Source of the DNA: DASUMF01 sp040510575
Lineage (GTDB): Bacteria > Actinomycetota > Acidimicrobiia > IMCC26256 > DASPTH01
Assembly (NCBI GenBank): GCA_040510575.1
Contig: JBEVIU010000028.1
Location: 1 to 12,681 of the forward strand
Reading direction: 5' to 3'
DNA length: 12,681 nucleotides
The position numbers were made by a program, and so were the translations under genes. The notes beneath the pieces were generated by a model. It saw only the letters and a program-made list of their open reading frames with translations, was not told the DNA's origin and searched no databases. Below are positions 8,834 to 12,681 of the stretch, in pieces (the stretch's first letter is position 1; each line of letters opens with the position of its first letter).

Positions 8834-9265
8834 TCAGCGGCTCGCCGGAGCGGAGATCTGGGCGAGCAGCTCTCCCTCGTCCCAGTACTGGCGGAACGAG
8901 CAGATGCGCTCACCCGCGAACTCCGCCACGGTCACGCCGTGCAGCGTGAGCCGACGTCCGGTCGCCTCGATGCAGACGTCGTCGTCCACGACGATCGAAC
9001 CGCTGTGCGTCGCGGTCATCGTCCACTCCACGCACGCCGCGTCACCGTCCACGTCGAGGGGCGCGAAGGAGAGCTCGATCTCGGAGAAGGAGTCGCCGCG
9101 GTCCTCCAGCTCGATCGCGAGCTCGACCGCGGACGAGACCGACATCACGGGCGACCATCCGGACACGTCGTCGGTGTAGAGCTCGGCGATCACGGTGCTG
9201 TCGCCGTGCACGCCGGCGGTGAGACCGCGCATCACTGCCGCCGCCCGCTCCGCCCGCGTCCCCAT
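8834..9265 (-). CDS. SnoaL/NTF2-like domain protein
   Basis: A 143-residue protein filling one alpha+beta-barrel domain of the SnoaL/NTF2 superfamily. It begins with a helix (RAERAAAVMRGLTAG), then YTDDVSGWSP, the family's usual first pocket segment, and ends with RLTLHGVTVAEFAGERICSFRQYWDEGELLAQ, which matches the C-terminal signature of SnoaL-like ester cyclases. Members can be polyketide cyclases, isomerases or non-catalytic ligand binders, so no reaction can be assigned. The ATG at 9265 gives a full domain. The frame continues upstream to 9367, but that would run through the palindromic element and into the regulator gene. No strong ribosome binding site is seen; GGTGGTGGG lies about 15 bases upstream. 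It lies between a LuxR-type regulator gene and gadB, all on one strand, with a putative operator 32 bases upstream. Confidence 0.82.
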   Translation of the reverse strand: MGTRAERAAAVMRGLTAGVHGDSTVIAELYTDDVSGWSPVMSVSSAVELAIELEDRGDSFSEIELSFAPLDVDGDAACVEWTMTATHSGSIVVDDDVCIEATGRRLTLHGVTVAEFAGERICSFRQYWDEGELLAQISAPASR

Positions 9266-9297
9266 GGTGAAATCATCAGCCCACCACCCAGAGGGGG

Positions 9298-9318
9298 CAT
9301 CATCCCCCCGGGATGATT
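9298..9318 (-). promoter_or_regulatory. Palindromic element, copy A (putative operator)
   Basis: Read on the minus strand: left arm AATCATCCCG, centre GGG, right arm GGATGATG. ATCATCCC and GGGATGAT form an 8-bp inverted repeat around three bases. It starts on the last base of the regulator stop codon and ends 32 bases before the SnoaL-like ATG. The same arms recur at 11842-11862 in the same orientation relative to the downstream gene. A transcribed hairpin after the regulator gene is an alternative reading. Confidence 0.6.
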
Positions 9319-11597
9319 CAGGGGTCGAGCAGACCGGCGGCGCGGGCTCGGTCGACGGCCGCGCCACGCGAGGTGACCCCGAGCTTGCGGTAGACCGCGA
9401 TGGCCTGCGTCTTGACCGTGTTGCGGGAGACGAAGATCACCTCGGCGATCTCGGCGAAGCTCAGATGCGTCGGGAGGTAGCGCAGGACCCGCAGCTCGGC
9501 AGGCGTCAACGGCGATGCGCTCATGCCGAGCGGGCGCTCGGCGGCGGCGACGCGTGCCTGGGTGTCGGCGAGCATCTCCGGGAGCACGCCGGCGTCGGGA
9601 TACGCCGCGATCAGCTCGCCGGCCTCGTTGACCAGCTCGCGCGCCAGGTCGAGCTCGCCGAAGGTCGCGAGCGCCCGGGCCAGCAGGATGCGAGCATCGA
9701 GGGCCACGAAGCGCGCGACCCCGCGCAGGCTCGCGACCAACCAGACGCCGTGCTTCACGAGGTCCTTGGCGTCGGAGCGGCCTTCGTGCGCGCGGACGTA
9801 CCCCGCGATGGCGTACACCTGGCACATCGCGGCGCGCTCCTCGAAGCCGTACTGCTCCACCACCTCCAAGGCGACATCGGTGTGGCGCATGGCGTCGGCC
9901 CACATGCCGGCGTCGGCCGCGAGTCGCGCCATCTGTGCCGAGGCCTGAGCCAGGAGCGGCGGCAGCACGACGCCCAGCTGGAGCGCTTCGGCGCACCACA
10001 CCTTCGAGCGCTCGGTGTCACCCAGCAGGCGCGACGCGATGCCGGCGATCAGACTGGCCAGCGGTTGATAGGGCGTCCCGGGCTGGTGCTCGGCGTACGC
10101 GAGCTCGGCGTCGGCCAGCGATTGCCGCAGCCCGTCCTTCGACACGAGCGCATCGACCAGTGCGACGGCCCCACGCCGGGAGATGCCCTCGGAGAGCGCC
10201 CCGTCGAGGTCGTGGGTGTGCAGGACCGCGGCCCAGCGTTCCATGTCGGTCGAGTCGCCGTCGGTGAACGCCACCCACGCGGCTGCGAGCGCCAGCGACG
10301 GGCGCGCCGCGATGTCGTTCGCCGGAAAGGCATCCAGCCACCGTTGCACGGTCGCGGTGCGCCCGATCCCGATGTAGTACGCCAGGTGGGCCCAGACGAG
10401 ATCGGCCACCCGGTCGCGCTCGCCCGACGCGTGTGCGTGCTCGATGGCGCGCTCGATGTCGCCCTGCGACTCGAACCAGCCACTCGCGCGCCGATGGAGC
10501 TCCTGCTCGGTGGTCGACTCGCGCCGACGGAGCTCGGCGAGCAGCAGGTCGCGGAAGAGCTGGTGGTAGCGGTAGGCGTCCTGGACGCCGACGCGGTGCA
10601 CGAAGAGGTTCGAGCGCTCGAGTGCATCGAGCAGCGCCGCGGCATCGTCACGCTCGAGCACGGCGTCGCACGCGGACGGGATGACCAGCTCGAAGATCGC
10701 AGAACGGGTGAGGAAGGTCGCCTGGTCGTCGGTGGTGACCCGCAACACCTCGTCGAGCAGGTACTCGGCGACCGCGCGCTCGTCCGAGCCGATCCGTGCG
10801 ACGTCACCTCCGTCGCGGTGGGCGAGCGAGCTGAGGTAGATGCCCGCGGGCCAGCCCTCCGTGCGCGCCACGACCGTGCCGACCTCGCCGGGGCGCAGGG
10901 TGGCTCCCGTCGCCCGGAGCAGCGCCGCCGCTTCGCGCTCCGACATCGTGAGGTCGTCGAGGCCGATGTCGAGCACTGTGCGACTGGCACGCCACCGTGC
11001 GATCGGAAGGTCGGGCGCTCGGCGGCCCGCCAGCACCACGGTCGATCCCGTGGACACGTGGTCGAGCAACACTCGCAGCACGCGCAGCGCGGCGTCGCTA
11101 CGGAGCAGGTGCACGTCATCGAGCATCCAGAGGGTCGGCGCAGCATCGGCGACGACGGCGCCGAAACGGGGTAACACGACGCGAGCGAGGTCGGCGACCG
11201 AGAGTGCGATCGCCTCGTAGTGCTCGGCGCCGAGCGCGGTCGACTCCTCGAGCGCGAACAGCAGATGCGACAGCAGCGCCGGCGCGTCGTTGTCGGACTC
11301 CCGCAGGGAAACCCATGCCGTCGGCCGGGAATCGACGGCTGCCCACTGCGCGAGAAGGGTGGTCTTGCCGTAGCCGGCCGGCGCGACGACGAGCGCGACA
11401 CGGCCGCCGCTCGCACCGAGCCGATCTCGGAGGGCGGCGCGCTCGACGACCTCGTCGCCGAACTGCGGAGGACCGAGCGGAGGGTCGACCTGCGCGAGCA
11501 CGCGGGCGAGATCTCGAGCGCCCGCGAGCGGCGGACGCCGCGCCTGCCCTGCGCGCGTGACCACTCGCTCCTCGCCCTCCCGCACCACCCCGACCAC
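9318..11597 (-). CDS. MalT/LAL-type LuxR family ATP-dependent transcriptional regulator
   Basis: A 759-residue regulator of the large ATP-binding LuxR (LAL/MalT, STAND) class. Walker A is APAGYGKTT (72-80), preceded by VALVV and followed by LLAQWA, as in MalT. The Walker B-like segment is TLWMLDDVHLL. The NB-ARC-like part continues with TEGWPAGIYLSSLA and AEYLLDEVL, typical of MalT homologues. Residues about 400-690 are helical, TPR-like repeats (VQRWLDAFPAND, RPSLALAAAWVAF, GDTERSKVWCAEAL) that in MalT bind the inducer. The C-terminal HTH (697-759) is LTPAELRVLRYL...FAEIAEVIFVSRNTVKTQAIAVYRKLGV, intact. Such proteins activate transcription when ATP and an inducer drive oligomerisation; the inducer here is unknown. 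The start is uncertain: GTG at 11597 has no clear Shine-Dalgarno sequence, and a GTG at codon 12 follows GAGGAG closely. It lies upstream of the SnoaL-like gene and gadB and divergent from the SHOCT gene, with identical palindromic arms on both sides. Confidence 0.93.
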   Translation of the reverse strand: MVGVVREGEERVVTRAGQARRPPLAGARDLARVLAQVDPPLGPPQFGDEVVERAALRDRLGASGGRVALVVAPAGYGKTTLLAQWAAVDSRPTAWVSLRESDNDAPALLSHLLFALEESTALGAEHYEAIALSVADLARVVLPRFGAVVADAAPTLWMLDDVHLLRSDAALRVLRVLLDHVSTGSTVVLAGRRAPDLPIARWRASRTVLDIGLDDLTMSEREAAALLRATGATLRPGEVGTVVARTEGWPAGIYLSSLAHRDGGDVARIGSDERAVAEYLLDEVLRVTTDDQATFLTRSAIFELVIPSACDAVLERDDAAALLDALERSNLFVHRVGVQDAYRYHQLFRDLLLAELRRRESTTEQELHRRASGWFESQGDIERAIEHAHASGERDRVADLVWAHLAYYIGIGRTATVQRWLDAFPANDIAARPSLALAAAWVAFTDGDSTDMERWAAVLHTHDLDGALSEGISRRGAVALVDALVSKDGLRQSLADAELAYAEHQPGTPYQPLASLIAGIASRLLGDTERSKVWCAEALQLGVVLPPLLAQASAQMARLAADAGMWADAMRHTDVALEVVEQYGFEERAAMCQVYAIAGYVRAHEGRSDAKDLVKHGVWLVASLRGVARFVALDARILLARALATFGELDLARELVNEAGELIAAYPDAGVLPEMLADTQARVAAAERPLGMSASPLTPAELRVLRYLPTHLSFAEIAEVIFVSRNTVKTQAIAVYRKLGVTSRGAAVDRARAAGLLDP

Positions 11598-11666
11598 GAA
11601 GGGTGATGCTACGTGTCCGCTTCCGATCGACCCAGGGCCACAAGGCCTGCAAACACGTACTCACGG

Positions 11667-11682
11667 GTGGCCGGGCGGCCAC
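11667..11682. repeat. Inverted repeat GTGGCC-N4-GGCCAC
   Basis: Perfect 6-bp arms around GGGC, about 70 bases upstream of the regulator start. It could form a hairpin in the regulator's 5' leader or be a protein site. Chance occurrence is possible in DNA this GC-rich. Confidence 0.3.
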
Positions 11683-11683
11683 G

Positions 11684-11695
11684 GATCGCGCGATC
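11684..11695. repeat. 12-bp perfect palindrome GATCGCGCGATC
   Basis: A perfect 12-bp palindrome directly after the preceding inverted repeat, upstream of the LuxR-type regulator gene. It may be part of that gene's control region. There is only one copy here, so the function is a guess. Confidence 0.3.
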
Positions 11696-11841
11696 GTCGA
11701 CGACCTTGTCGATCGTGGCCGGTGAAGCGAAACGGCGCCGTGTAGTTCGGGGTGACCGGTGATGCGCTGTCGCGTCCGACGCAGATGCCGCCGCCGACCG
11801 GCCCCGCCATCGCCCCGACCGGTGATTTCAGCGGCACGAAC

Positions 11842-11862
11842 AATCATCCCGCCCGGATGATG
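11842..11862 (+). promoter_or_regulatory. Palindromic element, copy B (putative operator)
   Basis: Left arm AATCATCCCG, centre CCC, right arm GGATGATG on the plus strand, ending 59 bases before the SHOCT gene ATG. It is identical to copy A (9298-9318) at 18 of 21 positions; only the three central bases differ. It sits in a divergent promoter region, which favours a DNA-binding site over a terminator. It may also act on the LuxR-type regulator gene 245 bases away. Confidence 0.65.
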
Positions 11863-11921
11863 AGTGGGCGGTCCGCCTGGGTGACACTGGCCGTCAACGT
11901 TCGCAATCGAGAGGGTGCACG

Positions 11922-12323
11922 ATGCTCGCTAGTGAGTTCGGTACCGGCCAGGTGTTCTGGTCGATGCTCTGGTTCTTCATGTTCTTCATCTGGATCTGGT
12001 TGCTGATCATCGTGTTCAGCGACATCTTCCGGAGCCACGACATGGGTGGGTTCGCCAAGGCGCTGTGGGTGATCTTCGTGATCATCCTCCCGTATCTCGG
12101 CGTGTTCGTGTACCTCATCGCGCGAGGCCACAAGATGGCAGAGCACGCACAAGAGGCTGCGCAGGCCCAGAACGCCGCATTCACGCAAGCGGTGCAGCAG
12201 GCTGCAGGCTCGGGCACCGGCACGAGCTCAGCCGACCAGCTCGCCAAGCTCGCCGACCTCAAGGCCAGCGGCGCGATCGACGACGCCGAGTTCCAGCGGC
12301 TGAAGGCCCAGGTCCTCAGCTGA
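11922..12323 (+). CDS. PLDc_N/SHOCT domain membrane protein
   Basis: A 133-residue small membrane protein. Helix 1 spans about 11-32 (VFWSMLWFFMFFIWIWLLIIVF) and is followed by SDIFRSHDMGG, the loop typical of PLDc_N (phospholipase D N-terminal-like) two-helix domains. Helix 2 spans about 47-67 (ALWVIFVIILPYLGVFVYLIA). A polar, Ala/Gln-rich linker (70-103) leads to a SHOCT domain (104-132, ADQLAKLADLKASGAIDDAEF...LKAQVL), a short C-terminal helical-hairpin module found at the end of many small bacterial membrane proteins. No phospholipase catalytic motif is present, so it is not an enzyme. The ATG is preceded by GAGAGGG about 7 bases upstream. It has its own upstream region with the copy B palindrome and is followed by another membrane protein gene 107 bases on. 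The domain calls are confident; the role, perhaps in envelope stress, is not known. Confidence 0.85.
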   Translation: MLASEFGTGQVFWSMLWFFMFFIWIWLLIIVFSDIFRSHDMGGFAKALWVIFVIILPYLGVFVYLIARGHKMAEHAQEAAQAQNAAFTQAVQQAAGSGTGTSSADQLAKLADLKASGAIDDAEFQRLKAQVLS

Positions 12324-12394
12324 GCTGACCACCAGCAGGAACGCACGCTCTCTGCCCCTGCACGCCCGGCACGCGTCGCGAGAGGATGCACGCA

Positions 12395-12413
12395 GCGCGT
12401 CCGCCGGGCGCGC
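12395..12413 (+). promoter_or_regulatory. Stem-loop just upstream of a ribosome binding site
   Basis: GCGCGTCC (12395-12402) and GGGCGCGC (12406-12413) form an 8-bp stem with one G-U pair and a 3-base loop. It ends six bases before GGGAG (12420-12424) of the next gene. No T-tract follows. It could be a weak terminator after the SHOCT gene or a leader structure that affects translation. Confidence 0.3.
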
Positions 12414-12430
12414 AGGACAGGGAGAACGAC

Positions 12431-12681
12431 GTGGCCTACGGAAGTCAGACGACACCGAGCGCGGTCGAACGGTGGCTCGAGGAGCGGATGCCCGGCTACC
12501 AGTTCGGCTACGTGCTGCTGCTGCTGTTCATCACGTTCGTGTTCATGGCGTCCGGCATCCAGGGCCCGTGGTCCCGGGTGGTGACGGTCGGGCTCCAGGG
12601 CCTGACCCTGCTCGCGGCGTTGCTGGCCGCGCGCACCGGCCGGCATCTCTTCCGCTTGGCGGCCGCTGTGGTGGTGGTGGC
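12431..12681 (+). CDS. Integral membrane protein, N-terminal fragment
   Basis: The frame is open from GTG at 12431 to the right edge (83 codons, no stop), with GGGAG six bases upstream. A polar head (AYGSQTTPSAVERWLEERMPG) precedes a first hydrophobic segment at about 26-41 (GYVLLLLFITFVFMAS). A second follows at about 49-67 (RVVTVGLQGLTLLAALLAA), and a third begins at about 72 (LFRLAAAVVVV). The short loops suggest a multi-pass protein. It could be the start of a small actinobacterial potassium-channel-like or other multi-pass protein, but no pore filter or other signature falls inside the window. It lies 107 bases after the SHOCT membrane gene on the same strand, possibly in one operon. Confidence 0.65.
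   Translation, partial: MAYGSQTTPSAVERWLEERMPGYQFGYVLLLLFITFVFMASGIQGPWSRVVTVGLQGLTLLAALLAARTGRHLFRLAAAVVVV

Larger units (their letters stand above)
11598..11921. other. Divergent intergenic region, regulator/SHOCT gene
   Basis: About 324 bases without a convincing gene; the short ORFs in it look random. It holds a hairpin-like repeat at 11667-11682, a 12-bp palindrome at 11684-11695, the direct repeat GACCGGTGAT at 11753 and 11817, the copy B operator-like element at 11842-11862, and the small inverted repeat GGCGG-T-CCGCC at 11867-11877. It must carry promoters for both flanking genes, but no standard -35/-10 pair stood out. Confidence 0.6.

Noticed and set aside
8788..8913. N-terminal extension of glutamate decarboxylase
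   Set aside because: It overlaps the SnoaL-like gene and is unlike GAD N-termini. The ATG at 8787 has a strong GAGGAG and matches the family start.
9298..9318. Copy A as a simple rho-independent terminator of the regulator gene
   Set aside because: The stem would be stable, but no T-tract follows and the same arms recur in a promoter region (11842-11862). An operator explains both copies better, though termination is not excluded.
9266..9367. N-terminal extension of the SnoaL-like protein
   Set aside because: It reads through the palindromic element and into the regulator's HTH-coding end, and adds no part of the domain.
11894..12646. 250-codon minus-strand ORF across the SHOCT and membrane genes
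   Set aside because: The plus strand has clear membrane helices and a SHOCT domain in this stretch. The antisense product has no recognisable domain and covers the control region between the genes.

Overview
The window is chromosomal DNA from a high-GC bacterium: codon third positions are mostly G or C, GTG starts occur, and spurious long antisense ORFs are common. The gene set (class II fumarase, MalT/LAL-type LuxR regulator, PLDc_N/SHOCT membrane protein, CocE/NonD hydrolase, DUF885 peptidase) fits an actinobacterium, possibly an Acidimicrobiia relative; that placement is inference. I see no rRNA, tRNA, CRISPR, transposase, phage or conjugation gene.

Layout. (1) 2-472 (+): C-terminal piece of a kelch/beta-propeller protein entering from the left edge. 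(2) 3287-500 (-): three genes in series, a KDSR-like short-chain dehydrogenase, fumC and a glutathione peroxidase-like thiol peroxidase, with gaps of 24 and 40 bases, probably one operon. Its first start codon lies in a 17-bp tandem repeat that makes two six-codon mini-ORFs chained by ATGA overlaps. (3) 3384-7374 (+), divergent from the operon: a secreted CocE/NonD (peptidase S15-like) hydrolase followed after 4 bases by a DUF885 metallopeptidase-like protein, a likely coupled pair for ester or peptide hydrolysis. (4) 11597-7393 (-): a 759-residue MalT/LAL-type LuxR regulator, a small SnoaL/NTF2-like protein and a glutamate decarboxylase. (5) 11922-12681 (+), divergent from the regulator: a two-helix PLDc_N/SHOCT membrane protein and the start of another membrane protein running off the right edge.

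The most interesting signal is a 21-bp palindromic element present twice: between the LuxR regulator and the SnoaL-like gene (9298-9318) and in the divergent region upstream of the SHOCT gene (11842-11862). Both copies point the same way relative to the gene they precede and differ only in the three central bases (GGG or CCC). The simplest reading is an operator for a local regulator, most naturally the LuxR/LAL protein between them. That would link regulator, SnoaL-like protein, glutamate decarboxylase and SHOCT membrane protein in one small, possibly undescribed, regulon. The regulator's ligand and the physiological signal cannot be read from the sequence.
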